48,131 nt of DNA from an uncultured Bacteroides sp. (lineage in GTDB: Bacteria > Bacteroidota > Bacteroidia > Bacteroidales > Bacteroidaceae): the NCBI GenBank assembly GCA_900553815.1, contig USEY01000017.1:1-48131 (forward strand). Reading direction: 5' to 3'. Below the pieces are notes generated by a model. It did not search any database, was not told the origin of the DNA, and saw only the letters and a program-made list of their open reading frames with translations. Both the position numbers and the translations under genes were made by a program. This document shows positions 9,438 to 17,553 of the stretch, one piece after another (the first letter of the stretch is position 1; the number at the start of each line of letters is the position of its first letter).

Positions 9438-10068
9438 AGTTTTGGCCGTAGACGATCATAGCTTGATTTTGGAAGGCATCTGCAAGGTCGTGAACCGGAT
9501 GCCCGAGGCAGTGGTGGCCAATTATGCCACTACGGGAGAGGAAGCGTTGAAGTTTATCAATGCTCGTGACTATGACGTCTATATACTGGATGTTAATTTG
9601 CCCGATATGTCGGGTTTTGACCTGATAAAAAGAATACGCGAGTTAAACGCACAGGCACGCATCATTATTAATACGATGCATGAGGAAATCTGGATAGTAA
9701 ACCGCCTGTTGAAGGCAGGTGTCAATGCCATCTTGTTGAAGGCGTCGGCTACCAACGAATTAGTTCATGCTGTCAGAGCTGTCTTGCAGGGTGGCAGTTA
9801 TGCTTGTCCTCGTTTTACGGCAATTCAGAAAAAGCTAAATTGTGCGTCTGCTGCCTTGGTGGCCAAGGATGTGCCTACGCCTCGTGAGTTGGATGTGTTG
9901 AAAGCTATCGCCAAAGGACTTAATACGCGCGAGATAGCCGAACAGTTGGGTATCTCAGAGAATACAGTTGAAACTTTTCGTAAACGCCTGATTACAAAGT
10001 TCTGTGCTAAAAATGCTGTTGATTTGGTATTAAAAGGAGTTGAAGCTGGTTGGATAACGCTAGAATGA
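9415..10068 (+). CDS. NarL/FixJ-family response regulator
   Basis: A 217-residue transcription factor: receiver domain (residues ~5-125) with phospho-acceptor Asp59 in YILDVNLPD, and a C-terminal LuxR-type helix-turn-helix (PTPRELDVLKAIAKGLNTRE, then EQLGISENTVETFRKRLITK). It is the likely partner of the TPR kinase, which it overlaps by 23 bases; ATG 9427 is an alternative start with an 11-base overlap. Target genes cannot be told from here, since the next gene downstream is convergent and housekeeping. The receiver acidic pocket (AVDDHS) and conserved Lys (LLKASA) are present. Confidence 0.92.
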   Translation: MDRNMKAEVLAVDDHSLILEGICKVVNRMPEAVVANYATTGEEALKFINARDYDVYILDVNLPDMSGFDLIKRIRELNAQARIIINTMHEEIWIVNRLLKAGVNAILLKASATNELVHAVRAVLQGGSYACPRFTAIQKKLNCASAALVAKDVPTPRELDVLKAIAKGLNTREIAEQLGISENTVETFRKRLITKFCAKNAVDLVLKGVEAGWITLE

Positions 10069-10246
10069 GCATTTTTTTAATGATTATTTTAGCCTTATAA
10101 CGGTTTCCCGTGACAATTTATTCATTTTCTTTTATTATTTTTGTTGAGTAATTGAAGAGTTTCAGTTTTAATTTCTTACGAACTGAAGCAAACAAACAGG
10201 ATATCGTGATGATATGTAGTTTTTCTGTTAACTGGTTTATTGGAGG

Positions 10247-10281
10247 GAGCGTCTGAGCTTGCAAGCAGACGCTCTTTTTTT
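10247..10281 (+). terminator. Intrinsic terminator after the response regulator
   Basis: GAGCGTCTG at 10247-10255 pairs with CAGACGCTC at 10266-10274. The loop AGCTTGCAAG can pair internally through CTTGCAAG. Seven T follow. It lies about 180 bases after the stop. The remaining gap (10069-10416) holds a 7-bp inverted repeat TTCAGTT/AACTGAA (10161-10187) and the opposite-strand terminator, but no gene. Confidence 0.85.
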
Positions 10282-10329
10282 ATGTAGTTAATGATGCGTT
10301 TTTGGGGATATTAGATGAGTATAACAGTG

Positions 10330-10370
10330 AAAAAAATATCGGAATTGACAGGTAGAGTCAATTCCGATAT
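10330..10370 (-). terminator. Intrinsic terminator of the relA/spoT gene
   Basis: A perfect 14-bp stem (ATATCGGAATTGAC with GTCAATTCCGATAT) and 7-base loop. The A-run at 10330-10336 gives a T-run on the minus-strand transcript. It therefore ends the minus-strand gene whose stop is 47 bases away, back to back with the plus-strand terminator at 10247. Confidence 0.85.
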
Positions 10371-10416
10371 CCTGATGGCATGTAGTTTTATGTATGCTTC
10401 AATATAGCAGATGCTG

Positions 10417-12681
10417 TTAGTTTTCTATTCGGGTCACCTGTTTGATGTTCTGTACCTGTTTCAAGTTATTGCATATCGTACGCACATCGTCTACGTCGTG
10501 TACATACAGTTGTATTCTGCCCTCAAAGATGCCGTCATTGGTCTCTATGGTCAGCTTTCTGATGTTCACGTTCAATTGGCGTGAAATAATTTGAGTTACC
10601 TCGTTTAGCAGTCCCATGCAGTCTATGCCTTTGATGTAGATAGTGACCAGGAAGGAAAGCTCCTTGTGTGTATCCCATTCAGTAGCTATAATCCGGTTTC
10701 CGTAGCTGGCTTTGAGTTTGGCAGCTACTGGGCACTGGCGTTTGTGAATGATGATTCGGTTTTCCTCGTCAATGTAGCCCAATACGTCATCGCCTGGTAT
10801 CGGATGGCAACACTCGGCCATGATGTAGTTCTTACTGATAGCCTCTTCTGTCAGTTTCAGAATCTGCTTGGTATTGATTTTCTCGGCAGGCGTAGGTTTG
10901 CTGTCTTGTTCCTTTTCTTTGTTATCCTTGTTCTCTTTGTTGACGAAGGAGAAGGAAAGGAATTTCTTCCAGTTTGTGCCCTGCTTCTCTTTAAAGGCAT
11001 TCTTATCGGCCTCGCTCAGGACGATTTTCTTATTGCCAATGGCAACCAGCAGCTCTTCACGTTTCTTGATGTTGTGCAGTTTACACAATTTGTCTATGGC
11101 ATTGTCGTCCATCCTGATGTCTTCTTTCTGCAAGAAGTCACTCAAGATGCTTTCACCTTCTTTCTGATAGTTCTTAGCCTCTTTGCGCAATACGGCGGCA
11201 ATTTTAGCTTTTGCCTTTGCCGTAGTAGCGTAGGTCAGCCATTCGGCCTGTACCCGTTGCGACTTGGAAGTTAGTATTTCCACTTGGTCACCGCTTTGCA
11301 GCTTGTGGCTCAAGGGTACCAGTTTGTGGTTTACCTTGGCACCAATGCAGTGGCAACCGATGTCTGTATGTAGCGAGAAGGCAAAGTCCAGAGCGGTAGC
11401 ATTCTGCGGCATTGTCTTCAAGTCTCCCTTGGGAGTGAATACAAATATCTCCGAGGCAAACAGGTTGAGCTTGATGGTGTCGAGGAAGTCAATGGCATCG
11501 GGCTGCGGGTCATCCAATATCTCTTTGATGGTATGCAGCCATTTCTCCAGTTCGCCCTCATCTTCGCTACCACCGCCTTCTTTATATTTCCAGTGTGCGG
11601 CAAAACCCTGTTCGGCCACATCGTTCATGCGTTCGCTGCGAATCTGTACTTCAATCCATTGGCCATTGTTGCCCATCAGGGTGACGTGCAGTGCCTGGTA
11701 TCCGTTGGACTTCGGATGGCTTACCCAATCGCGCAGGCGGTCGGGGTGTGGCTTATATATTTTGGAGATAGATACGTAGATGTCGAAACAGTCGTTCAGT
11801 TCTTCCTCCATGTTGCGTGGCTCGAAAATGATGCGCACGGCCAGTATGTCATAGATTTCCTCAAAAGGCACATGCTTGGTTTGCATCTTGTTCCAGATGG
11901 AGTATATTGACTTGACGCGTGCCAGTATGCGGTACTTCAGTCCCATCTTGTCCAGTTGCTGGCGTATGGGGGCGGTAAAATCGGTGAATACCTGGTTTCT
12001 TTCCGAGGCGGTGGCGTTCAGCTTCTGCTCTATTTCACGATACTCTTCAGGGTGTTCGTATTTGAAGCTCAGGTTCTCCAACTCGGTCTTGATGCGGTTC
12101 AGTCCCAGCCTGTGGGCCAGCGGGGCATAAATGTAGAGTGTCTCGCCGGCTATCTTGAATTGCTTGTTGGGCAGCATGGACCCCAGCGTGCGCATGTTGT
12201 GCAGGCGGTCGGCAATCTTTATCAGGATGACACGTATGTCATCGCTCATGGTAAGCAACAGTTTCTTGAAGTTTTCAGCTTGCGCCGAGGCCCGGTCACC
12301 AAAGATGCCACCGGATATCTTGGTCAACCCGTCCACAATCTGTGCTATTTTGGGTCCGAAGATGTTTTCTATGTCCTCTACCGTATAGTCGGTATCCTCT
12401 ACCACGTCGTGCAGCAGAGCGGAGCAGATGGAAGTAGAGCCAAGTCCTATCTCATTACACACAATCTTGGCAACAGCAATAGGGTGCATAATATAGGGTT
12501 CCCCTGAACGCCGTTTTATTCCTTTATGTGCTTGATTGGCGAAATTGAACGCCTTGGTTATGATTTCTACGCGTTTCCGATGTTTGGTTGCCAAGTAGTC
12601 ATTTATCAGTTCCTGAAACGCTTGTTCAATCATTTGCTCTTCGGCCTTCTCTCTATCTTTCTGATTCAAGGTCTCTTCCAT
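10417..12681 (-). CDS. RelA/SpoT family (p)ppGpp synthetase/hydrolase
   Basis: A 754-residue long Rel protein controlling the stringent-response alarmone. Domains in order: HD hydrolase (about 45-200; MHPIAVAK, LLHDVVEDT, KIADRLHNMRTL), synthetase (about 240-360; RDWVSHPKSNGYQALH, EVQIRSERMNDVAEQG), TGS (about 405-465; FTPKGDLKTMPQNATALDFA), a helical/zinc-finger-like linker (ECCHPIPGDDVLGY), and a C-terminal ACT domain. The HD motif residues are present, so it may both make and degrade (p)ppGpp. Bacteroides usually carry two long Rel homologues, so I give no relA or spoT symbol. It is last in the minus-strand run after the transglycosylase gene but has its own TAnnTTTG box and terminator. 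Confidence 0.93.
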   Translation of the reverse strand: MEETLNQKDREKAEEQMIEQAFQELINDYLATKHRKRVEIITKAFNFANQAHKGIKRRSGEPYIMHPIAVAKIVCNEIGLGSTSICSALLHDVVEDTDYTVEDIENIFGPKIAQIVDGLTKISGGIFGDRASAQAENFKKLLLTMSDDIRVILIKIADRLHNMRTLGSMLPNKQFKIAGETLYIYAPLAHRLGLNRIKTELENLSFKYEHPEEYREIEQKLNATASERNQVFTDFTAPIRQQLDKMGLKYRILARVKSIYSIWNKMQTKHVPFEEIYDILAVRIIFEPRNMEEELNDCFDIYVSISKIYKPHPDRLRDWVSHPKSNGYQALHVTLMGNNGQWIEVQIRSERMNDVAEQGFAAHWKYKEGGGSEDEGELEKWLHTIKEILDDPQPDAIDFLDTIKLNLFASEIFVFTPKGDLKTMPQNATALDFAFSLHTDIGCHCIGAKVNHKLVPLSHKLQSGDQVEILTSKSQRVQAEWLTYATTAKAKAKIAAVLRKEAKNYQKEGESILSDFLQKEDIRMDDNAIDKLCKLHNIKKREELLVAIGNKKIVLSEADKNAFKEKQGTNWKKFLSFSFVNKENKDNKEKEQDSKPTPAEKINTKQILKLTEEAISKNYIMAECCHPIPGDDVLGYIDEENRIIIHKRQCPVAAKLKASYGNRIIATEWDTHKELSFLVTIYIKGIDCMGLLNEVTQIISRQLNVNIRKLTIETNDGIFEGRIQLYVHDVDDVRTICNNLKQVQNIKQVTRIEN

Positions 12682-12714
12682 ACCACTTCTCTTTTATTGT
12701 TGCTTCACTTTTTG

Positions 12715-12722
12715 CAAAAATA
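12715..12722 (-). promoter_or_regulatory. -7 promoter box (TATTTTTG) of the rel gene
   Basis: Read on the minus strand the bases are TATTTTTG, matching TAnnTTTG, 34 bases upstream of the ATG and within the 75-base gap after the transglycosylase gene. It suggests independent expression of rel. Confidence 0.5.
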
Positions 12723-12756
12723 AGCAATTTTCAACATTAAGCAAGCAGACAGGACA

Positions 12757-14064
12757 TTATTTATATATCTTCAGTGTTCGTCCGGCGCGTATGTTGTTGT
12801 TGCGAAGTCCGTTCCAGCTACGCAGCTTGCTCACACTGACACCGTATTTGGCGGCGATGCCTCCCAGGGTGTCGCCGTTCTTTATCTTATAGTAGATGGG
12901 TTTGCCCTTTCCGGCCACTGCGGCGCCTGTCGAGCGGTAGTTGGCGGGCGTCACGGTGCGTCGGTTCTTGAACAGCTCGTCGGCGCGGTGGCGGTAGATG
13001 GTGTCTTGTTTGTCAATAAACGTACTGATGGCGTTCTGGGGCAGGCGGAGCGTCTGCGGGTGGTTGTCACCGGGTATGATGCTGCGCTTGTACTGCGGGT
13101 TGAGGCTCTTGATTTCGTCCAGCGGAACGTGGCAGAGGTCGGCTATCTGCTCGAAGTGGAGGTTGCGCGACACCTGCACGGTGTCGGTGGCGTCGGGGAT
13201 GTTGGTCTCCATGGGGCAGATGTTGTGCTTGCAATAGTAGGTCATCACGTAGTTGGCGGCGATGAAGGCGGGCACGTAGCCGCGTGTCTCTTTGGGCAGG
13301 TAATTGTATATCTCCCAGTAGTCGGTCTTGCCTCCGGCACGGCGTATGGCCTTGTTGATGGTGCCCGGGCCGCAGTTGTAGGCGGCAATCACCAGGTTCC
13401 AGTCTTTGTAGATGTCATACATGTCCTTGAGGTAGCGTGCCGCAGCCCAGGTGGCCTTGATGGGGTCGCGGCGCTCGTCCACGAGGCTGTTGCTCTCCAA
13501 GCCGTAGAGCTTGCCTGTGGCCAGCATGAACTGCCACAAGCCACTGGCACCGGCACGCGATACGGCCGAGGGGTTCAGGGCGGATTCGATGATGGGCAGG
13601 TACTTCAACTCCAGGGGCAGGTTGTAGGTGTCGAGGGCTTCCTCGAACAGGGGCATGTAGAAGTTGCATGCGCTGAGCATGAAGGCTACCTGATTGCGCA
13701 GGCGGCCGGTGTACATGTCTATGAACTTGCGTACAATCTCGTTGTAGGGCATCTCCATGATGGTCGGCATGCGCGAGAGGCGGTCAATGTATATGGAGTC
13801 GCTGAACACGGGGTTCTCGAGCGAGGTTTCGCAGTCCTTGCCCAGGTCGATGTAGTTTTTGGCCTTCCAGTCGGTCAGCAGGCTGTCGAGCGGATAGGTC
13901 ATGCTCTTGGGCAGTTCGATGCTCTCCTCTCGCGAGGTGCCGTTCTCGTGTATGGTCACGTTGACGCTCTCTTGGGCTTGGGCGTTGTGGATGGGCAGTG
14001 CGCCCAGCAGTAGTGCGCAGCTCAGAGCCAGCGTCTTATAGGAAAATGTGGGTTTCTTGTTCAT
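12757..14064 (-). CDS. Lytic transglycosylase with LysM domain (MltD-like)
   Basis: A 435-residue peptidoglycan lytic transglycosylase. A signal peptide (TLALSCALLLGALPIHNAQA, about 11-30) precedes the catalytic SLT domain: predicted catalytic Glu160 in LPIIESALNP, then SRAGASGLWQFMLATGKLYG and NLVIAAYNCGPGTINKAI. A single LysM domain lies at the C-terminus (about 390-434, YKIKNGDTLGGIAAKYGVSV) for glycan binding. There is no lipobox cysteine at the signal cleavage site, so it is probably soluble periplasmic, unlike E. coli MltD. It follows DUF5683 after 38 bases in the par cluster, a linkage suggesting coordination of wall remodelling with chromosome partition. The coding sequence is visibly more GC-rich than the left part of the window. 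Confidence 0.92.
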   Translation of the reverse strand: MNKKPTFSYKTLALSCALLLGALPIHNAQAQESVNVTIHENGTSREESIELPKSMTYPLDSLLTDWKAKNYIDLGKDCETSLENPVFSDSIYIDRLSRMPTIMEMPYNEIVRKFIDMYTGRLRNQVAFMLSACNFYMPLFEEALDTYNLPLELKYLPIIESALNPSAVSRAGASGLWQFMLATGKLYGLESNSLVDERRDPIKATWAAARYLKDMYDIYKDWNLVIAAYNCGPGTINKAIRRAGGKTDYWEIYNYLPKETRGYVPAFIAANYVMTYYCKHNICPMETNIPDATDTVQVSRNLHFEQIADLCHVPLDEIKSLNPQYKRSIIPGDNHPQTLRLPQNAISTFIDKQDTIYRHRADELFKNRRTVTPANYRSTGAAVAGKGKPIYYKIKNGDTLGGIAAKYGVSVSKLRSWNGLRNNNIRAGRTLKIYK

Positions 14065-14102
14065 GGGTCAATGGGGTTGTATAGGGTTTTACGGTTGTTA
14101 AG

Positions 14103-14954
14103 TCAGAATCGGAAGCTGCATTGCACGCCTACGGACTGTCCCGACAGGTTCTTGGTGTTCTGGTTGCTGATGACGGTGGGTTTCACCCTCATGCTCAGGT
14201 CGGGAGAGATGTCGAAGTTCGACAGTTCCGCGTCGACGTATGCATCGACCACCGACAGCAGGTAGACGCCTATGAAGGCAAAGATGCTCAAGTCGCGGTA
14301 GCGGCGGTATGTGTCCTTGCGCTTGCGCAGGGTTTCGGTCAGCTGTGTCTTCGATACCCTGTCTATATAGCCGGGAGGCAGCAGGTCTTGTATGGAGCTG
14401 GCTCCCCAATTGTTGTTGACGGCGTCGCGGTAGGCCTGCGAGTAGTCTTTGTACATCTTGCCGTTCCAGGTCAGGGCGTAGGCACAGCCGGCAAAGCCGC
14501 CGTAGAAGATGGGCAGCTTCCAGAACTTGCGGTTGTATATCTGCCCGCCTCCGGGGATGACCAGTGCAAGCCAGGTGGCTGTGGTCGGGTTGGGTACCCA
14601 TACCTTCTTGTCGGGCAGGGTGGGCAGACTGTCGGTGGGGTTGACGGGCACTTGTATATCTGCCGGTCCGGCCATTTCAAGCATTTTTCGCTGGTTCTCT
14701 GCCGCAATGCTGTCGGCCTGCGTCAGACTATCGGCAGGAGTAGGGTTGGCGGGCAGGAGAGAGTCGGCAGCCAGTGGCCTTACACCTTCTCTGAAGGGTG
14801 CCCTGACCATCTGTGTGCTGTCGCCGGCCAGCCGGTGCATGCGTTTCGAGGCAGCCCTTGGGGCGTCCTGTCCATACATGGCAATCCCTGCCGTCTGTAC
14901 CAGGCAGAGCAGCAGGGCGGTATACAGTCTATATAGTCTAAATTTTCTTGTCAT
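14103..14954 (-). CDS. DUF5683 domain protein, exported
   Basis: A 283-residue envelope protein of unknown function, matching the DUF5683 pattern. An N-terminal hydrophobic segment (LYTALLLCLVQTAGIAMYGQ) looks like a signal peptide. A Ser/Pro/Ala-rich linker with repeated ADS/PTDS words covers about 35-115. The conserved part starts near 120 (TWLALVIPGGGQIYNRKFWK) with hydrophobic stretches GGFAGCAYALTW and FAFIGVYLLSVVDAYVDAEL. The C-terminus ends in Phe (CSFRF), as many outer-membrane proteins do. It overlaps the parB stop by 4 bases (ATGA), implying translational coupling with chromosome partition genes. Function not known. Confidence 0.8.
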   Translation of the reverse strand: MTRKFRLYRLYTALLLCLVQTAGIAMYGQDAPRAASKRMHRLAGDSTQMVRAPFREGVRPLAADSLLPANPTPADSLTQADSIAAENQRKMLEMAGPADIQVPVNPTDSLPTLPDKKVWVPNPTTATWLALVIPGGGQIYNRKFWKLPIFYGGFAGCAYALTWNGKMYKDYSQAYRDAVNNNWGASSIQDLLPPGYIDRVSKTQLTETLRKRKDTYRRYRDLSIFAFIGVYLLSVVDAYVDAELSNFDISPDLSMRVKPTVISNQNTKNLSGQSVGVQCSFRF

Positions 14955-15841
14955 TTATTCTTCAGGGTGTCGAGGATGCCGATGATACGTTCCAGTTCTT
15001 CTTCGTTGCTGAAGGGGATGCTGATTTTACCTTTTCCCTTGTCCGAGCAGGTGAGTTGCACCTTGGTGTTGAAGAAGCTGGACAGTTGTTGTTTCAGCAC
15101 GTTGAACTCTTCGGGCAGGCGGGCCTGTTTGGGGGCTATCTTTTTGCTGCCGCTCTTTACAGTCTCGCCCTCGCTCAGCGACTTTACCAGCTCTTCTACC
15201 TTCCTGACGGAGTATCCGTGTTCCAGTATTTCCTCGTATATCTTCACCTGTAGTTTGGGGTTGTCCAGCGTCACCAGTGCGCGGGCATGTCCCATGTCTA
15301 TCTGCTTGTTGCGCAGTCCCATCTGTACGGGAGCCGGCAGCTTGAGCAGACGCAGGTAGTTGGCAATGGTGGTGCGTTTCTTGCCCACTCTTTCGCTCAG
15401 TCGCTCCTGCGTCAGGCCGTATTGTTCCAGCAGGTGTTGGTAGGCCAGGGCTATTTCCACCGAGTTCAGGTCTTCGCGCTGAATGTTCTCGATAAGTGCC
15501 ATTTCCATGACGTTCTCGTCATCGGCCGTACGGATATAAGCCGGAATGCTGGTCAACCCTGCCAGTTGGGCGGCCCGGAAGCGTCGCTCGCCCGCGATTA
15601 TCTGATATTCATCGTCGGACAGCTGGCGCAGGGTGATGGGCTGTATGATGCCAATCTCGGCAATCGAGTCTGCCAGCTCCTGCAGGGCCACGGGGTCGAA
15701 TTCCCGGCGTGGCTGATTGGGGTTGACCACAATCTTTGAAAGTTCTATTTCGTTGATGGACGACGAGCCTTCCGTCTGCACTTCGTCCATGGAAAGCAGT
15801 GCGTCGAGTCCGCGTCCTAAAGCATTTCTTCTTTGTGCCAT
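14951..15841 (-). CDS. parB: Chromosome partitioning protein ParB
   Basis: A 296-residue ParB/Spo0J. It binds parS, spreads as a CTP-dependent DNA clamp and loads SMC. The N-terminus RNALGRGLDALLS is the ParA-stimulating segment. The CTPase domain (~30-120) contains the GERRFRA motif (residues 84-90), and the parS-binding helix-turn-helix lies about 135-180 (LTQERLSERVGKKRTTIANY). The C-terminal dimerisation part (~250-296) ends with NEEELERIIGILDTLKNK. It lies 27 bases after parA and overlaps DUF5683 by 4 bases. I saw no convincing perfect parS palindrome in the window. Confidence 0.95.
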   Translation of the reverse strand: MAQRRNALGRGLDALLSMDEVQTEGSSSINEIELSKIVVNPNQPRREFDPVALQELADSIAEIGIIQPITLRQLSDDEYQIIAGERRFRAAQLAGLTSIPAYIRTADDENVMEMALIENIQREDLNSVEIALAYQHLLEQYGLTQERLSERVGKKRTTIANYLRLLKLPAPVQMGLRNKQIDMGHARALVTLDNPKLQVKIYEEILEHGYSVRKVEELVKSLSEGETVKSGSKKIAPKQARLPEEFNVLKQQLSSFFNTKVQLTCSDKGKGKISIPFSNEEELERIIGILDTLKNK

Positions 15842-15868
15842 GATGAAAATCTTAGTTTCTTTCTTCTA

Positions 15869-16636
15869 TTATTTGCTGTTACGGCTTATCAGTTCCTTGG
15901 CCAGTGCCATGTGGTTCTTGGCTCCGGTAGAGTCTGCGTCATACAGGATGGTGGGCAGTCCGTAGCTGGGCGCTTCGCTCAGTTTCACGTTGCGCTGGAT
16001 AACGGTGTTGAACACCAGTTCCTGGAAGTGGCGTTTCACTTCGTCGTATATTTGATTGGCCTGTCGCAGGCGCGAGTCGTACATGGTGAGCAGGAAACCT
16101 TCTATTTCCAGATTCGGATTCAGTTTCGACTTGATGATTTTGATGGTGTTCAACAGCTTGCTGATGCCTTCCAAAGCAAAGTACTCGGCTTGTACCGGAA
16201 TGATGACCGAGTCGGCGGCTGTCAAAGCATTGACAGTTATCAGTCCCAGCGAGGGTGAGCAGTCTATCAAAATATAGTCAAATTCGTCTTTTAGCGGAGC
16301 AAGCACTCCTTTGAGAATCCTCTCACGGTTTTTGAGGTTGAGCATTTCAATTTCGGCCCCGACCAGGTTGATATGCGATGATACTACTTTCAGCGAATCA
16401 ATCTCTGTATCATGTATGGCCTGTCGCACGTCGGCATGGTCGATAATACATTCGTAGATTGTGCATTCCGCTTGCTTGATGTCAATGCCAAGGCCCGATG
16501 AGGCATTGGCTTGCGGATCGGCATCTACAACAAGTACTTTCTTTTCAAGTGTGGCCAGCGAGGCTGCAAGATTGATAGTCGTTGTAGTCTTGCCTACACC
16601 ACCCTTTTGGTTTGCCATTGCAATAATTTTTCCCAT
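15869..16636 (-). CDS. parA: Chromosome partitioning ATPase ParA (Soj type)
   Basis: A 255-residue deviant Walker ATPase that, with ParB, moves replicated origins apart and binds DNA non-specifically in its ATP form. The Walker A is KGGVGKTTT at residues 11-19 with the signature Lys; the Walker A' is VLVVDADPQANASSGL and the Walker B is DYILIDCSPSLGL. There is no N-terminal DNA-binding extension, so it is the short chromosomal form, not a type Ia plasmid ParA. It is first in the minus-strand par cluster. Upstream is a 1.3 kb gene-free region rich in repeats and hairpins. Confidence 0.95.
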   Translation of the reverse strand: MGKIIAMANQKGGVGKTTTTINLAASLATLEKKVLVVDADPQANASSGLGIDIKQAECTIYECIIDHADVRQAIHDTEIDSLKVVSSHINLVGAEIEMLNLKNRERILKGVLAPLKDEFDYILIDCSPSLGLITVNALTAADSVIIPVQAEYFALEGISKLLNTIKIIKSKLNPNLEIEGFLLTMYDSRLRQANQIYDEVKRHFQELVFNTVIQRNVKLSEAPSYGLPTILYDADSTGAKNHMALAKELISRNSK

Positions 16637-16795
16637 ATACTCAATTAATTTTTCGGCAGCGAAATAAGTGATAATTTCGTATAGCGCCTACATTTTCAGA
16701 GAAAGATTGCAAAAACGGTTGATAAGTCACCTCTTTTGTTAATAACTCCCTGACCCTAAATCAGGGCATGTGGATTATTAACAGGATTCGGGTTA

Positions 16796-16803
16796 CAAAT
16801 ATA
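16796..16803 (-). promoter_or_regulatory. Candidate -7 box (TATATTTG) for the par operon
   Basis: The minus strand reads TATATTTG, matching TAnnTTTG, 160 bases upstream of the parA ATG. If used, the leader would be ~150 bases and would include the inverted repeat CCCTGA/TCAGGG near 16748-16766. A nearer promoter cannot be excluded. Confidence 0.4.
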
Positions 16804-16860
16804 CATATTTATATTGAATAAGAACCCTATTTTTGTCTCACTTGCAGAAGATTAAGATTT

Positions 16861-17046
16861 CTAAACGGCTTGTTGTCCACCGTGGTTGGGGGCTGGCAGT
16901 TTTGTAGATAGGCCGGAGAAGTACATATCGTCGGCCTTTTCCAGCACGTTCCGAATGGTCTTGCAGTTCGAAGCCGGTTTGTAGACGAGGCAGTAGAAAA
17001 AACAGTGGGATATAACATTGACAGGGCCATTCGGAAGAGATAGATT
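16861..17046 (-). pseudogene. Start-less open frame, possible remnant of a small protein
   Basis: A 61-codon open frame on the minus strand, closed on both sides by stops, without an ATG in its first half. It includes the readable segment NCKTIRNVLEKADDMYFSGL and ends LPAPNHGGQQAV. The segment is protein-like in codon pattern, and I have a vague, unverified sense of similar words in other Bacteroides genomes. It could be a decayed gene end, part of a dispersed repeat, or chance. No function is proposed. Confidence 0.25.
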
Positions 17047-17063
17047 TCAGGAGGTTTGATGGC

Positions 17064-17163
17064 AGTTAACTACTACCGCGCTAGCAGTGGACTCGCAGCA
17101 TGATAGCAGTTAACTTCCCGGTCGGTAGCAGTAGACTGCTGACGAGCAAGTAGTCCACTGCTG
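17064..17163. repeat. Array A: AGTnnACT words at exact 22-bp period, five copies
   Basis: The 8-mers AGTTAACT, AGTGGACT, AGTTAACT, AGTAGACT and AGTCCACT start at 17064, 17086, 17108, 17130 and 17152, every step being exactly 22 bp. The flank AGC or GGC precedes the first four (GGCAGTTAACT, AGCAGTGGACT). The last unit is inverted: AGTCCACTGCT is the exact reverse complement of AGCAGTGGACT at 17083-17093. The same word recurs with the same period at 31163. Confidence 0.85.
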
Positions 17164-17174
17164 CCATTCACACT

Positions 17175-17252
17175 TACGGCTGCATCGGCTTACGGATACG
17201 GCTGCGTTGACCAACAGATACGGCTGCGTGGGTTCACGCAGCCGTATCTGTT
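17175..17252. repeat. Array B: TACGGCTGC at 22-bp period ending in a perfect 18-bp hairpin
   Basis: TACGGCTGC starts at 17175, 17197 and 17219 (22-bp steps). The third copy forms the left arm of a perfect 18-bp inverted repeat: 17213-17230 (AACAGATACGGCTGCGTG) with 17235-17252, loop GGTT. As in arrays A and F, the array ends in an inverted copy of its own word. It starts one base off the phase of array A. Confidence 0.85.
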
Positions 17253-17257
17253 TCTGT

Positions 17258-17322
17258 AAAGTCCCTGTTTAGCACTCTAAAGTCCTTGGTTAGCATCCCC
17301 AAGTCCCTGTTTGGTAGTATTG
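17258..17322. repeat. Array C: AAGTCCCTGTTTAGCA-like units at 21-bp period
   Basis: AAGTCC starts at 17259, 17280 and 17301 (21-bp steps). The unit reads roughly AAAGTCCYTGKTTAGCA, the third being more diverged. It follows array B after six bases. Confidence 0.75.
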
Positions 17323-17411
17323 AAAAGGGTAGAGAAAACTAAAAAATGCACTGATACTTTCAAGTTATCATCCCTCTATTTGCTTTGGGGATTATGTGAA
17401 AGAAGCGCAAA

Positions 17412-17446
17412 AGCATATTCTTCACCCGGCAGAATATGTTTTTCCC
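17412..17446 (+). terminator. Terminator-like hairpin in the parA upstream region
   Basis: AGCATATTCT (17412-17421) can pair with AGAATATGTT (17431-17440) through a 10-bp stem with one G-U pair, followed by TTT. No plus-strand gene lies directly upstream, so it may end an unannotated transcript or be only a palindrome. Confidence 0.35.
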
Positions 17447-17553
17447 GTTTGAAGTTTCACGCTTTCACGGTGAAATATAATTTTCTGGCATATAGATAAA
17501 TACGGTGAAAGATTCATCCGGGAGTATCATTCACGCTGCAAGGACTGTACCTT

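Noticed and set aside
12988..14013. 341-codon plus-strand open frame opposite the lytic transglycosylase
   Set aside because: It is a shadow of the GC-rich minus-strand gene: the minus frame has a signal peptide, SLT and LysM domains, while the plus frame is low-complexity Val/Gly/His with no known motif.
15985..15995. GTTTCACGTT as a possible parS half-site
   Set aside because: It lies inside parA coding sequence and lacks the second half of the palindrome.
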